Source: Coriobacteriia bacterium (GTDB lineage: Bacteria > Actinomycetota > Coriobacteriia > Anaerosomatales > Anaerosomataceae). From it: a stretch of 64,000 nt of DNA. The translations under genes and the position numbers were made by a program. The notes under the pieces are model-generated. The model saw nothing but the letters and a program-made list of their open reading frames with translations, was not told where the DNA came from and did not search any database. Shown in pieces: positions 8,167-19,421 of the stretch. Location of the stretch: assembly GCA_030655755.1 (NCBI GenBank), contig JAUSOQ010000066.1, forward strand, positions 1 to 64,000, given 5' to 3'. The first letter of the stretch is position 1. The number at the start of each line of letters is the position of its first letter.

Positions 8167-10725
8167 TCACTCTTCGTCCTCAAAGTCCTCGGTAACAAGT
8201 TCCTCGGCTTCCGCCTCACGATCGCTCACGCCGGGTATTCGAGCCGCACCATCTTCCACCAAGACCTGTTGACCATCAGGAGCAACGCGCTTGCGCTTCT
8301 TCGCGGTCACGCGCGCGATCGCGGTGACGCTGTCCGCTTCGGACACATTCATGACCTTCACCCCCTGGGTCGAGCGGCCGAGTCTGCTGATGTCCTCGGC
8401 GTTAACACGGATCACCACGCCCTCCTCGGAGATCAACATCAGCTCATGCCCGGGCATGACGATCTTCATGCCCGCCAGCCGGCCCTTCTTGGAGGTGACT
8501 TGGATGGTCTTGACGCCCATGCCGCCACGCTTCTGTGTGGGATACTCACTCATGTTCGTACGCTTGCCGTAACCGCGCTCGGTCACCACGAACAGCTCAG
8601 AGTCCGGCGGCGCGATCTCCATACCCAGCACGTAGTCGCCCGTCTTGAGGTTCATACCTTTGACGCCCATCGTGTCGCGTCCCATCGGGCGGGCATCCTT
8701 CTCGTTCCACTTGATCGCCTTGCCTTCCGCTGAGACCATGACGACTTCTTGGTCATCGGTCACGCGGCGTACGGCGATCAGCTCGTCGTTGTCACGCAGG
8801 TTGATCGCGATGATGCCGTCGCGACGCGAGCGATTGTACACCTCAAGCGCGGTCTTTTTGACCAGACCATTGCGGGTCGCGAACAACAGGTACTCGTCTT
8901 CGGCGAATCCGCGTGTAGTGATGACGGCCGCGATGTTCTCGTCCTGCGCGAAGGGCAGCAGGTTCACGACCGCCGTACCGCGCGCATGCCGCGAACCAAC
9001 CGGCAACTCGTGCACCTTCAGGCGATAGACTTTGCCCTTGGTCGAGAAGAACAGCACGTAATCGTGCGTCGAGCTGATGAACAGATGCTCGACGAAGTCG
9101 TTCTCCTTCAGGTTCACGCCCGCCTTACCTTTGCCGCCACGCTTCTGCTGACGGTAGGTCGCAACCGGCAGACGCTTCACGTAACCCGCCTGAGTGATCG
9201 TGACGACCATATCCTCTTCGGCGATAAGGTCTTCGACGTCGAGATCCCTGGCGGCACCGGCGATCTCGGTGCGTCGAGCGTTGGCGTGTTTGGCCCGGAT
9301 CTCGGCCATCTCTTCCTTGATGATCTGCAGCACGAGATTGATGTCGCCGAGTACCTTCGTGTACCAGGCGATCTTCTCGCGCAGTTCTACGAGTTCGTCT
9401 TCGATCTTGTGACGCTCGAGTCCGGTCAAACGACGCAGGCGCATTTCCAAGATCGCGTCCGTTTGCGCCTCGGACAAGGCGAACCGCTCGATCAGACGAC
9501 TTTTCGCCTCACTGTCGTCCTGGCTTGATTTGATGATCTGAATGACCTCGTCGATGTTCTCAAGGGCAATGATGTAGCCATCGAGGATGTGCGCCCTCTC
9601 CTCCGCCTTGCGCAGTTCATATTTGGTGCGGCGGGTAATGACATCCTTCTGATGCTCGATGTAGTAATGCAGCATCTGCCTGAGATTGAGTGTCTGGGGC
9701 ACCCCGTCGACCAGCGCGATCATGATCACGCCGAACCCGGTCTCAAGCTGCGTGTGCTTGTAGAGCTTGTTCAACACCACCTGCGGGATAGCGGTCGTCT
9801 TCAGCTCGATGACGACCCTCATACCTTTGCGGTCGGACTCATCGCGCAGGTCCGAGATCTCCGTGAGCTTCTTCTCGCGCACCAGTTCGGCGACCTTGGC
9901 CACGAGCTTCGACTTGTTCACCGTGTAGGGGATCTCCGTGATGATGATCCTCATGCGGCCGGTCGACGTCTGTTCGATGTGCGCTTTTCCGCGAACTTTG
10001 ATGCTTCCGCGGCCGGTTTCGTAGGCATTTTGAATGCCGTCGTGGCCCATGATGATCCCGCCGGTTGGGAAGTCAGGGCCGGGCATGATCTGAATGATCT
10101 CGTCCAGGGTGATCTCGGGATTGTCGATGAAAGCGGTCACCGCATCGATCGTCTCGCCGAGATTATGGGGCGGTATGTTCGTCGCCATGCCTACGGCGAT
10201 GCCGGAGGAACCGTTCACGAGCAGGTTGGGGAAGCGCGCCGGGAGCACGAGTGGCTCAGTGAGCGACTCGTCATAGTTGGGACCGAAGTCTACTGTTTCT
10301 TTGTCGAGGTCGCGCAGCAGCTCGATCGCCATCCTGTGCAGGCGCGACTCTGTGTAGCGCATGGCGGCCGCGGAGTCACCGTCTACGGAACCGAAGTTGC
10401 CGTGGCCGTCGACGAGAGGAACCCGTAAGGAGAAGTCTTGCGCCATGCGCACCATCGTGTCGTAAACGGCAGAGTCACCGTGCGGGTGATACTTGCCGAT
10501 GACTTCACCGACGGTCCATGCGGACTTCTTATACGGTCGTGTCGGCGTGAGCCCGGACTCGTTCATCGCGTACAAGATGCGGCGATGGACCGGCTTCAAC
10601 CCATCGCGCACGTCAGGCAGCGCGCGCGCGACGATGACACTCATCGCGTACTCAAGGAATGAGTTCCTCAGCTCTTGCTCGATATCGATCAGTTGGACGC
10701 TGGACGCCACGATCGGTTCAGTCAC
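8167..10725 (-). CDS. gyrA: DNA gyrase subunit A
   Basis: An 852-residue GyrA of full length. The N-terminal breakage-reunion domain contains the quinolone-region pattern [17 protein letters not shown] and the catalytic tyrosine in [10 protein letters not shown] (near residue 124). A long coiled-coil follows, then a C-terminal beta-pinwheel with the GyrA box [11 protein letters not shown] (about 530-540) and an acidic tail. With GyrB it forms the A2B2 enzyme that introduces negative supercoils. It lies downstream of gyrB, separated by one small membrane-protein gene, an insertion between the usual gyrB-gyrA neighbours. Confidence 0.98.
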   Translation of the reverse strand: MTEPIVASSVQLIDIEQELRNSFLEYAMSVIVARALPDVRDGLKPVHRRILYAMNESGLTPTRPYKKSAWTVGEVIGKYHPHGDSAVYDTMVRMAQDFSLRVPLVDGHGNFGSVDGDSAAAMRYTESRLHRMAIELLRDLDKETVDFGPNYDESLTEPLVLPARFPNLLVNGSSGIAVGMATNIPPHNLGETIDAVTAFIDNPEITLDEIIQIMPGPDFPTGGIIMGHDGIQNAYETGRGSIKVRGKAHIEQTSTGRMRIIITEIPYTVNKSKLVAKVAELVREKKLTEISDLRDESDRKGMRVVIELKTTAIPQVVLNKLYKHTQLETGFGVIMIALVDGVPQTLNLRQMLHYYIEHQKDVITRRTKYELRKAEERAHILDGYIIALENIDEVIQIIKSSQDDSEAKSRLIERFALSEAQTDAILEMRLRRLTGLERHKIEDELVELREKIAWYTKVLGDINLVLQIIKEEMAEIRAKHANARRTEIAGAARDLDVEDLIAEEDMVVTITQAGYVKRLPVATYRQQKRGGKGKAGVNLKENDFVEHLFISSTHDYVLFFSTKGKVYRLKVHELPVGSRHARGTAVVNLLPFAQDENIAAVITTRGFAEDEYLLFATRNGLVKKTALEVYNRSRRDGIIAINLRDNDELIAVRRVTDDQEVVMVSAEGKAIKWNEKDARPMGRDTMGVKGMNLKTGDYVLGMEIAPPDSELFVVTERGYGKRTNMSEYPTQKRGGMGVKTIQVTSKKGRLAGMKIVMPGHELMLISEEGVVIRVNAEDISRLGRSTQGVKVMNVSEADSVTAIARVTAKKRKRVAPDGQQVLVEDGAARIPGVSDREAEAEELVTEDFEDEE

Positions 10726-10752
10726 AGTCTGTTCTCCTCGTCTGACCCACTG

Positions 10753-11259
10753 TCACAAGTTGTACTTACGCCACAGCACTACGCTGAACGCGATCATCAT
10801 AAAGCCCCAGACCATCACGAGCAGGGACGCCATCATCTGCAGTGCGCCCGCTTCGGGCCCGGCTTTCCCGATCAAGATGCCGGCCCACACAACGAAACCG
10901 ACTCCCATGATGGCCAGCAGGGCCGCCACCGTGTTCGCGGCGCCGTGATACGCCTGTACGACTCGCGGCTCCTCTTCCCGAAGTCCGGCCATCAGTTCTG
11001 CTAGTCGTGCCGCTGGAACCACATACTGCTTCTCTTCTTCCGGCCGAGAATCCCATGATGTGCTTTCTGCTACCGGTTCGGTTTGCCCTTCTTGCGCAGA
11101 AGCGTCGACCTGTTCCGTGCGCATCTCCACTAGCGCCCGGTTCAGTTCCGCTTCCTTCTCCCGCTCTTCTCGCTCGCGTTGAAGCCGTTCGAATGCGTCC
11201 TGTTCCCAGGGTGGCGGCTCGAACTCTCGTCTGTGCCGGCGCTCTTGTCCGCCATTCAT
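10753..11259 (-). CDS. Charged-helix membrane protein between gyrB and gyrA
   Basis: A protein of about 168 residues that I do not recognise. The N-terminal half is very rich in Glu, Arg and Gln and probably forms a coiled coil. Two transmembrane helices lie near residues 104-124 and 136-160. The ATG at 11259 has GAGGAG eleven bases upstream; another ATG at 11283 would add eight residues. Short gaps of 39 and 27 bases to gyrB and gyrA indicate co-transcription. Its presence inside a gyrase operon is unusual, and no link to supercoiling can be read from the sequence. Confidence 0.7.
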   Translation of the reverse strand: MNGGQERRHRREFEPPPWEQDAFERLQREREEREKEAELNRALVEMRTEQVDASAQEGQTEPVAESTSWDSRPEEEKQYVVPAARLAELMAGLREEEPRVVQAYHGAANTVAALLAIMGVGFVVWAGILIGKAGPEAGALQMMASLLVMVWGFMMIAFSVVLWRKYNL

Positions 11260-11298
11260 CTTCAGAGCATCTCCTCGCCGCATCCCCCTCGGATGTCA

Positions 11299-13287
<1,989 letters not shown>

Positions 13288-13294
13288 TCAAGTG

Positions 13295-13308
13295 TACCAC
13301 ACGTGGTA
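13295..13308. promoter_or_regulatory. Palindrome near the gyrB promoter region
   Basis: TACCACACGTGGTA has 6-base arms around a two-base centre and lies immediately after the DUF721 stop, about 90 bases upstream of gyrB. On the minus strand TACACT overlaps its downstream edge and could serve as a -10 box, so the site is placed like an operator. The protein that would bind it is unknown. Confidence 0.4.
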
Positions 13309-13878
13309 TCAGCTCGGGCTCGATCCAGTATCCCTGGGACCCCCTGTTGCCCTCTCAGCCTCTTTGGTGTCACGCACACCCTTTTTCCACTCCAGGTCCT
13401 TGATCATGACCCTGAGCGCTTTCTCTCGGAGCTCTGGCTCTCGGACCGCCTCCGCTATGTACCGCGCCTGGTCCAACTCCTCCGTTGAGAGCGCAACCGG
13501 CTTTGTTCTGTCCGGCTGATAGAACTCCTCGTCTTCTAGATGGAGAGCTTCCCGGTGGCGCTCTTCTTGCACCTTCTTGGACACAGCGAACCGTATGCCC
13601 CTTACAGAGTTCTGACCGATTCGTGAATTGATGCCCTCCCGTAGTCGCTCAGCCATGAGGGTCAGCTCATTCGCCCATGCGGGCGAGTCGACGAAGACGA
13701 CAAGTTCTCCTTCTCGCATAGCGAAGCCTCTTGTGTGTTTGACTATCTCGCTACCGGCTACTTCCGGCCACACCTGTACGGCCTTTGACTCGTGCCGTTT
13801 CCCGTGCGGATCCAACTTCGCGAGGATGTCGCGACCAACATCACCGATCGACTCGGTCTTCCTTCGTCTCGCCATCAT
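13309..13878 (-). CDS. DUF721 / DciA-like protein
   Basis: A 189-residue protein. Residues about 10-100 match the DUF721 (DciA) domain: VWPEVAGSEIVKHTRGFAMR, then the strand-turn-strand GELVVFVDSPAWANELTLM and a final helix. The C-terminal 80 residues are charged and probably flexible. DciA is the ancestral loader of the replicative helicase DnaB in bacteria lacking DnaC/DnaI; the gene's place between recF and gyrB is the usual one in actinobacteria. Its start overlaps the recF stop by one base, so translation is likely coupled. Confidence 0.9.
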   Translation of the reverse strand: MMARRRKTESIGDVGRDILAKLDPHGKRHESKAVQVWPEVAGSEIVKHTRGFAMREGELVVFVDSPAWANELTLMAERLREGINSRIGQNSVRGIRFAVSKKVQEERHREALHLEDEEFYQPDRTKPVALSTEELDQARYIAEAVREPELREKALRVMIKDLEWKKGVRDTKEAERATGGPRDTGSSPS

Positions 13879-14978
13879 CAGCTCCCGGGAATCTCAATGA
13901 CGCACGCATCCATAAGTAGCTCGGGATCGAAATATGCCGCGTTGGTGGTTGTCACGACCGCCTGCGCCCCACTCTGCATAAGCCCTGTGAGTGCGGCCCT
14001 TCGGGTGGAGTCGAGCTCCGACATGACGTCGTCGAGTAGTAGCACGGGCGTTCGATGGGCGATCTCTTCAATAACCCCGACCTCAGCCCACTTCCAGGCA
14101 AGAGCGATGGTCCGTTGTTGACCCTGTGATGCGAAGGTGCGAGCGTCTCTTCCCTCTACTTCAAACACGATGTCATCGCGGTGGGGACCCACCAGTGTGG
14201 TTTGTCTGGCCTTCTCATCACGTCGCCGGGAAGCTAACGCTTCACGAAAAAGGCTCTGTATATTCTCTTGTGTAAGCGTGGTCTTAAGTGTGGTGTCGCC
14301 GAGAATCGACGACTCATACCGAACACCTAATCCCTCTCCTCCCGCTAATCTTGCGTACAGGGGGATGGTAGTGGCCGCCACCCGTTTCAGCAGCCTCCAT
14401 CTGTGGGAGCACAGCGACGATCCGAGGGCCACAAGGTGTTCGTCGAGCGCCGTGAGTATCTCTGGCTCGTAGCGGTTCTCTTTAAGCACGGCATTCCGTT
14501 GGCGCACTGTTCGTGCGTAGTCTCGCCTGATACTGCCATAGGTTTTAGAGAGCTGCTCTCCAAGATCATCGATGGCTGCTCGCCTGTTGTCCGCAGGCCC
14601 CTTAGGTAAAGCCAGGTTGTCGGGTGTGAAGATGACGCTCGGTATGAAACCAGTGATATCCGAGTGACGGCGCCTCGTCGCTCCGTTCAAACGATATGAG
14701 CGTGCTCCTTCTGCGGTGACCACCATGTCGGTGGCCGTGGTCGCGCCGTCGGCCTCAATGGTCAACCTTAAAGTCGCCGATTCACTCCCCCACCGCACGA
14801 TATCTGCCCATTTTGGGTTTCTAAAAGAGCGGCCTGTGGTGAGTAGTTGTATGGCTTCTACCACATTCGTCTTCCCGGCAGCGTTGGGCCCCACTAAGAC
14901 AGTGAGGCCCGGGCTGGGTTCTATAAACAGGTGTTTATAGTTCCTGAATCCGTCGAGTTCAAGCCTTGATATCAACAC
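13878..14978 (-). CDS. recF: DNA replication and repair protein RecF
   Basis: A 366-residue SMC-like ATPase. It has Walker A GPNAAGKTN (about residues 33-41), the short coiled arm, the signature region TFASQGQQRTIALAWK and Walker B VLLLDDVMSELD. RecF, with RecO and RecR, loads RecA at gapped DNA. It follows dnaN by 13 bases in the conserved dnaA-dnaN-recF order. Confidence 0.97.
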   Translation of the reverse strand: MLISRLELDGFRNYKHLFIEPSPGLTVLVGPNAAGKTNVVEAIQLLTTGRSFRNPKWADIVRWGSESATLRLTIEADGATTATDMVVTAEGARSYRLNGATRRRHSDITGFIPSVIFTPDNLALPKGPADNRRAAIDDLGEQLSKTYGSIRRDYARTVRQRNAVLKENRYEPEILTALDEHLVALGSSLCSHRWRLLKRVAATTIPLYARLAGGEGLGVRYESSILGDTTLKTTLTQENIQSLFREALASRRRDEKARQTTLVGPHRDDIVFEVEGRDARTFASQGQQRTIALAWKWAEVGVIEEIAHRTPVLLLDDVMSELDSTRRAALTGLMQSGAQAVVTTTNAAYFDPELLMDACVIEIPGS

Positions 14979-14991
14979 ACGGTGTCGCTTC

Positions 14992-16092
14992 TCAGCCGAG
15001 CCGGACAGGCATAAGGAGATATGTGAAATCCTCGCCGTCCACCGACTTGATAATGCCTGGTTTCAGTGGGCTGACGATCTCAAGCGCGACCTTGTCTCCC
15101 TCTGCCACAGATATGCCATCGATGAGATAGGCGTGGTTGAAGGCTATCTCAACATCTTCACCAGTCGGGTGGATCTCAATATCTTCCTTCGCCTCGCCAA
15201 CATCTTGGGTCTGTGCGCTTAAGGTCAGTTTATGGTCGGCGATATTCACGCTGACGCGAAGGGGGGCGTTGTGTTGTGCTAGTAGTGACACCCTCTTCAC
15301 CGCCTCGATAAAACCCACCCTGTCGAGTACGGCCCTCGTTTGGTGTTCTTTAGGAATAAGTTGGCGGTAATTTGGGAACGCGCCTTCAATACGCCGAGAG
15401 ATAAATACTGTCTCTCCGAAAGCGAAGATGACTTGGTTGTCTGATACGCCAAGCGAAACAGTCTCTGTGGAGGCGGTGAGCCGCGCCACGTCCTCGATTG
15501 CGCGGCCGGGGATCACTACCTCAAGTACACCAACAACACCATCAAGCGCGACTTCTCTCAAGCAGAGTCTGTAGGAATCAGTGGATACCATGCGAAGGAT
15601 TCCTGCTTCGACAACGACAAGTACGCCCGTTAGGATCGGGCGGGTTTCATCCCCGCTGACTGCTTTTGAGACCTGATGCACCACTTGTGTGAAGACGTCG
15701 CCCGGCAACGAAACGGATTCTGTTGCGGATATGTCGGGGAATTTTGGAAAGTCTTCCGGGTTGAGAGTTTTGACGGTAAATACTGACTGCCCACATGTGA
15801 TGGTTGTTGGTCCTCCGGTTTGAACGTCGATAGTCACTGCAGCCTCAGGAAGACTCCGCACGATGTCAGTTAGGAGTTTTCCGGGGAGGACGGTCTGGCC
15901 AGCCTTCTCTACTCGAGCCTTCAGTTTCGTTTTGATGGAAATCTCAAGATCCGTCGCCTGGAGGATCAATGTGTTATCGATCGACGAGATGTGTACTCCT
16001 GACAAGATCGGCAAGGTGGTTCGAGAGGATAGGCCTTTCGATACAGCTGAGAGTGCTTCTAGGAGTTCTCCCCGGGCAACAGAGACCTTCAT
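14992..16092 (-). CDS. dnaN: DNA polymerase III beta sliding clamp
   Basis: A 366-residue clamp with the three-domain layout typical of bacterial beta. The N-terminus MKVSVARGELLEALSAVSKG and the C-terminal LLMPVRL peptide, which helps form the protein-binding pocket, are both present. It forms a ring dimer around DNA that tethers the polymerase. The ATG at 16092 follows AGAGAGGAAC. It is separated from dnaA by about 214 bases containing DnaA boxes and a TAG-repeat tract, so its promoter lies inside the origin. Confidence 0.98.
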   Translation of the reverse strand: MKVSVARGELLEALSAVSKGLSSRTTLPILSGVHISSIDNTLILQATDLEISIKTKLKARVEKAGQTVLPGKLLTDIVRSLPEAAVTIDVQTGGPTTITCGQSVFTVKTLNPEDFPKFPDISATESVSLPGDVFTQVVHQVSKAVSGDETRPILTGVLVVVEAGILRMVSTDSYRLCLREVALDGVVGVLEVVIPGRAIEDVARLTASTETVSLGVSDNQVIFAFGETVFISRRIEGAFPNYRQLIPKEHQTRAVLDRVGFIEAVKRVSLLAQHNAPLRVSVNIADHKLTLSAQTQDVGEAKEDIEIHPTGEDVEIAFNHAYLIDGISVAEGDKVALEIVSPLKPGIIKSVDGEDFTYLLMPVRLG

Positions 16093-16118
16093 TACTGTTC
16101 CTCTCTTTCAATAACTAT

Positions 16119-16157
16119 CAGTAGTAGTAGTAATAGTGGTGTGGATGATGTTGATAA
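16119..16157 (-). other. Putative origin unwinding element: paired DnaA boxes plus DnaA-trio tract
   Basis: On the minus strand the order is a DnaA-box-like TTATCAACA (16149-16157), a directly abutting TCATCCACA (16140-16148), two C residues, and then repeated ACT/ATT triplets at 16120-16137. The complementary strand reads TAG repeatedly. This order (two boxes, GC pair, TAG repeats) matches the basal unwinding system described for Bacillus subtilis between dnaA and dnaN. The sequence pattern is directly visible; the function is inferred. Confidence 0.7.
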
Positions 16158-16223
16158 GTACTGTTTCCGCATGTCTCTTATGGTGTGTCTATTGTTAGTA
16201 GTCGGTTGAAGAACTGTCCCCTT

Positions 16224-16280
16224 TTATCCACATCTCCACAACACACTTGATCCATCCACAGGTTAAGGGTGTTATCCCCA
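16224..16280. other. Additional DnaA-box cluster between dnaN and dnaA
   Basis: A perfect TTATCCACA lies at 16224-16232 on the plus strand. Weaker matches follow: CCATCCACA at 16252-16260 and TTATCCCCA at 16272-16280. Together with the unwinding element to the left they fill most of the 214-base dnaA-dnaN spacer. They may also regulate dnaN transcription. Confidence 0.7.
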
Positions 16281-16306
16281 CCGTTATCCCCTACTCACCC
16301 ACAGCC

Positions 16307-17680
16307 TTAATTACGCTGTTTCACCAGGTTTGTGAGCGTTTGAATCTGATTGTAGACTTCACGCTGTTCATTCATGAGTTTTTGAATCTTACTGGTGGCA
16401 TGCATGACCGTAGTGTGGTCCCTACCCCCAAACTCACTACCTATCCTTGGAAGAGAGAGGTCGGTCAACTCCCGCGAGAGATACATAGCTATCTGCCGGG
16501 GATAGACGATCGCTTGTGACCTCTTGTTGCCGACAAGCTCGACTTTCGTGAGGCCATAGAACTTACAGACCTCCTGTTGGATCACTGAAACCGAAATAGG
16601 TTTCATCGTCCGTTCCGGGAAGATGTCTTTTAAAACGCTCCGGGCGAGATCGAGATCGATAGGGTGTCGAGTCAATGAACTGAATGCCACAACACGGATC
16701 AACGCACCTTCAAGCTCACGTATGTTCGAAGATATGCGGTCAGCTACGAATAAAAGGACCTCATTAGGGATAACAAGACTCTCAACTTCCGTTTTCCTGC
16801 GAAGGATAGCTATCCGGGTTTCAAGATCAGGCGGTTGGATATCAGTGATGAGACCCATCTCAAAACGACTCCGTAGGCGGTCCGCGACATCACCTATCTC
16901 TTTTGGTGGCCTATCCGAAGACAGAACGATCTGCCTGCCTGCCTGCTGCAGTGTATTGAAAGTGTGGAAAAACTCCTCCTGGGTCCCCTCCTTGCCGGCA
17001 AGGAACTGGATGTCATCAACCAAGAGGACATCGTTTGTGCGGTAGCTGCGACGAAAGCCCTCGATGCGACTCTTGTCTCGGTTGCCGATGGAATTGATGA
17101 AGTCGTTGGTGAATTGCTCTGTGGATACATACTTCACATTCATGTGGGGGAAGCTTGTTTTAACGTAGTGCCCGATGGCCTGCAGGAGGTGTGTCTTACC
17201 GAGGCCCACTCCCCCATATATAAAGAGTGGGTTGTAAGCGCCACCTGGTGTTTCTGCTACCGCTAAGGCAGCTGCGTGGGCAAACCGGTTCGACGAACCC
17301 ATAACAAAAGAGTCGAAGGTGTACTTTGGATTGAAGTCACCATCCGTTACTTCCTTTGCGCGGGTCCTCTCTTTATGTTCAAGGTCGGATATCGCCGCGA
17401 CGGGTTCTGGTTCTGCTGGCGCAGGGATCACCGACTCCCCCACAACCCTGAAAGACACAGACATCGCCTGGCCCGTGACTTGTGTCAGCGCGGACGAAAG
17501 TAGTCCTGAGTATCTAGACTCCAACCAGTCTCTTGCGAAGTCATTCTGTACCGAGACGACCATTATTTCGTCAACCATACCCAAGGGCGCCGTGTGTTCG
17601 AACCATGTCTTGAATGTAGGCGTGTTGAGCTCCTGCCGAACCACGTCAAGTGTGTCCTGCCAAACTTGTTGAACCTCCAT
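16307..17680 (-). CDS. dnaA: Chromosomal replication initiator DnaA
   Basis: A 457-residue DnaA. Domain I occupies residues 1-80 ([23 protein letters not shown]). A linker follows. The AAA+ domain has Walker [14 protein letters not shown], Walker [15 protein letters not shown] and the initiator-specific motif. The C-terminal DNA-binding domain ends with the signature [12 protein letters not shown]. The ATG at 17680 was chosen because it opens the recognised domain I and has GGGGTG upstream; an open frame extends to 17728 but overlaps the preceding gene. It lies 14 bases after the ATPase/HTH gene, with which it is probably co-transcribed. Confidence 0.98.
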   Translation of the reverse strand: MEVQQVWQDTLDVVRQELNTPTFKTWFEHTAPLGMVDEIMVVSVQNDFARDWLESRYSGLLSSALTQVTGQAMSVSFRVVGESVIPAPAEPEPVAAISDLEHKERTRAKEVTDGDFNPKYTFDSFVMGSSNRFAHAAALAVAETPGGAYNPLFIYGGVGLGKTHLLQAIGHYVKTSFPHMNVKYVSTEQFTNDFINSIGNRDKSRIEGFRRSYRTNDVLLVDDIQFLAGKEGTQEEFFHTFNTLQQAGRQIVLSSDRPPKEIGDVADRLRSRFEMGLITDIQPPDLETRIAILRRKTEVESLVIPNEVLLFVADRISSNIRELEGALIRVVAFSSLTRHPIDLDLARSVLKDIFPERTMKPISVSVIQQEVCKFYGLTKVELVGNKRSQAIVYPRQIAMYLSRELTDLSLPRIGSEFGGRDHTTVMHATSKIQKLMNEQREVYNQIQTLTNLVKQRN

Positions 17681-17693
17681 TGCCACCCCTGAT

Positions 17694-18530
17694 CTATCCA
17701 CTGAAAAGCGCATCCAAGCAACGGACACCAGTTACAGTGAGTGTCCGCTTCCCGGTTTCATCTGAAGAGATGAGGCCCTCAACCTCAAGTGAAGCCAGGT
17801 CGCGATAGGCGGTTGAGAGGCCAACGCCAAGCTCCTTAGAAACGATCGTTGGACCAACCGATCCGAACTCCATCGTCAATGACAACACCTGTTTTTGCCT
17901 GGTGGACAAAGAGGGCACGGGGTCATCTGGTGTGTCAACAACCAACCCACTCGCGCTCTCCCTTGATAAACCAGCTGGCGCTGTTCGCAGGGTGACGACC
18001 GTCCCTCGTTCAAGGTTGTCCTCGATCACGATTGCTCCACCCGCGAACCCAAGACACTCCCGTGCTACAGGAAGGCCCGAGCCCACACCCTTGATGACTC
18101 GCTTCATGTCTTCGGTCGCAGTGGAAAAACCTGGCTGAAACGCTCTCTCTTTATCGTTGATGCCGGGACCCTGATCCGCAAACCGGATCGTGTTGCCACC
18201 ATCAAGTACCGAAACGACCACTTCATAGAACCGGGCGTGTATTAAGTTCTCTACGATTTCTCGAATGACGACATAGGGCAGGTCGCCACCTGCCTCATGT
18301 GAGAGCTGGTACGCCCTGGAGGAAAGGGCCTCGATCAAGGCGCGCGGGTTATCGCCGAGAACCTCCTCGATTCGAGGAGGAGCAGTCAACGCATCATAAA
18401 TGGCAATACGCACAGAAGAGGGCTCCGTGTTCACCCTTTGCTCAAGTGGGCGAGAGCGAGGCTCGTCCATCGTCTGAGAATCAAGAAGGGGCGTAGTCTG
18501 AGCGGGGGTGCTTCCAAAGAACGTCTTCAT
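17694..18530 (-). CDS. GHKL-ATPase plus winged-helix protein at the head of the dnaA operon
   Basis: A 278-residue protein. Residues about 85-185 form a histidine-kinase-like ATPase fold without a phospho-accepting helix pair: N-box [10 protein letters not shown] (90-99), G1 box DQGPGI (119-124) and G2 box GVGSGLP (148-154). Residues about 209-268 look like a winged helix-turn-helix ([23 protein letters not shown]). This resembles anti-sigma-type ATPases joined to a DNA-binding domain. The ATG at 18530 was chosen for the GAGGGGGG upstream. DnaA-box-like sites sit in its leader and dnaA follows 14 bases after its stop, so it may sense ATP or a partner and influence dnaA expression or initiation. 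That role is inference. Confidence 0.85.
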   Translation of the reverse strand: MKTFFGSTPAQTTPLLDSQTMDEPRSRPLEQRVNTEPSSVRIAIYDALTAPPRIEEVLGDNPRALIEALSSRAYQLSHEAGGDLPYVVIREIVENLIHARFYEVVVSVLDGGNTIRFADQGPGINDKERAFQPGFSTATEDMKRVIKGVGSGLPVARECLGFAGGAIVIEDNLERGTVVTLRTAPAGLSRESASGLVVDTPDDPVPSLSTRQKQVLSLTMEFGSVGPTIVSKELGVGLSTAYRDLASLEVEGLISSDETGKRTLTVTGVRCLDALFSG

Positions 18531-19165
18531 ACTCACCCCCCTCACGTCTAAATCCTGAGCATCCACAGACTTATCAACAATCGACCTACGTTGGCTATCT
18601 GGACAAACCGCTGGTCGCAGGCGTATCTGCAACCCTCATTCTGCGCTCAAACCCTGCTTGGTGGAAGCGTGTCAACTGCAGTTTCCTGGTTTATCCACAG
18701 AACTTTCCACAACTGTGGATATCCTTTCACCCAAAAACCTCACTTGTTACATAAACGTGCTGGTGAGAGCGATTCAGAGCTGCCATAGGGCTTCCAGGAG
18801 CCTTCTCCCCGCACCTAAACAACCGGGAGTTGTGGACAGAGGTAGACTCATGTCGGCCACAATTGAAAAGGCTGTGGATAAATCAATCGCCAGCATAGCG
18901 TGTATCTACTAAGGAAGCTTACTGGGCGCCAAACGGGGCTTTTTCAAGGTAACCCAGAGATCCATAGGGGCCTATGAGGTAGTGCTGATTCTAGCAAACC
19001 CCCCAGGGCTGAACAACACGGGAGGTCCGGTTATCCACAGGCTCCCCAGGGGCGCATCCTGGGTTTTCCACATTATCCACAGATTCTTGACTTTTTTTCA
19101 GCACGACAATGGAAGGGGAGGGACGGTGTGTTGGCCGCCTGTGGAAACCCTACCGGGACGATTCG
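18531..19165. other. Origin of replication region (upstream part of oriC)
   Basis: About 630 bases without a convincing gene. Perfect DnaA boxes TTATCCACA occur at 18691-18699, 19031-19039 and 19073-19081 on the plus strand, and at 18873-18881 on the minus strand. Near matches occur at 18571-18579 (TTATCAACA), 18714-18722 (minus), 19064-19072 (TTTTCCACA, directly abutting the perfect box after it) and 19140-19148 (minus). The divergence of dnaA and rpmH around it is the classic oriC setting. A T-run follows the tandem boxes at 19092-19098. Confidence 0.93.
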
Positions 19166-19195
19166 TTGACACTTGTTCTCTGCCACCGCTATAAT
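19166..19195 (+). promoter_or_regulatory. Promoter of rpmH-rnpA
   Basis: A consensus -35 TTGACA (19166-19171) and a consensus -10 TATAAT (19190-19195) are separated by 18 bases. This is the strongest sigma-70-type promoter seen in the window, fitting a ribosomal protein gene. A DnaA-box-like site lies about 18 bases upstream. Confidence 0.9.
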
Positions 19196-19244
19196 CACCG
19201 GGCTTGGCGTCCGGGTGACGGGCGCCGTGGAACGGAGGAATGTA

Positions 19245-19388
19245 GTGAAGAGGACATACCAACCAAACAACCGGAAGCGTGCGAAGACTCATGGTTTCCG
19301 CAAGCGCATGTCGACCAAAGCCGGCCGCGCGATCATCGCAGCGCGGCGCCACAAGGGCCGCAAAGTTCTGTGCCCGAGCGCGGCGTAG
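19245..19388 (+). CDS. rpmH: 50S ribosomal protein L34
   Basis: A 47-residue basic protein beginning [20 protein letters not shown], the L34 signature. The GTG at 19245 is preceded by GGAGG six bases before it. It is the first gene right of the origin, with rnpA following after 33 bases, as in nearly all bacteria. A UUCG-loop hairpin (19395-19410) lies between the two genes and may mark a processing or partial termination site. Confidence 0.98.
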   Translation: MKRTYQPNNRKRAKTHGFRKRMSTKAGRAIIAARRHKGRKVLCPSAA

Positions 19389-19421
19389 GCTCGATCGGCC
19401 TTCGGGCCGAGGCTGACAACC

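Noticed and set aside
16307-19245. Alternative reading of the dnaA region as a plasmid origin
   Set aside because: The order dnaA-dnaN-recF-gyrB on one side and rpmH-rnpA-yidC-parAB on the other is that of a chromosome origin.
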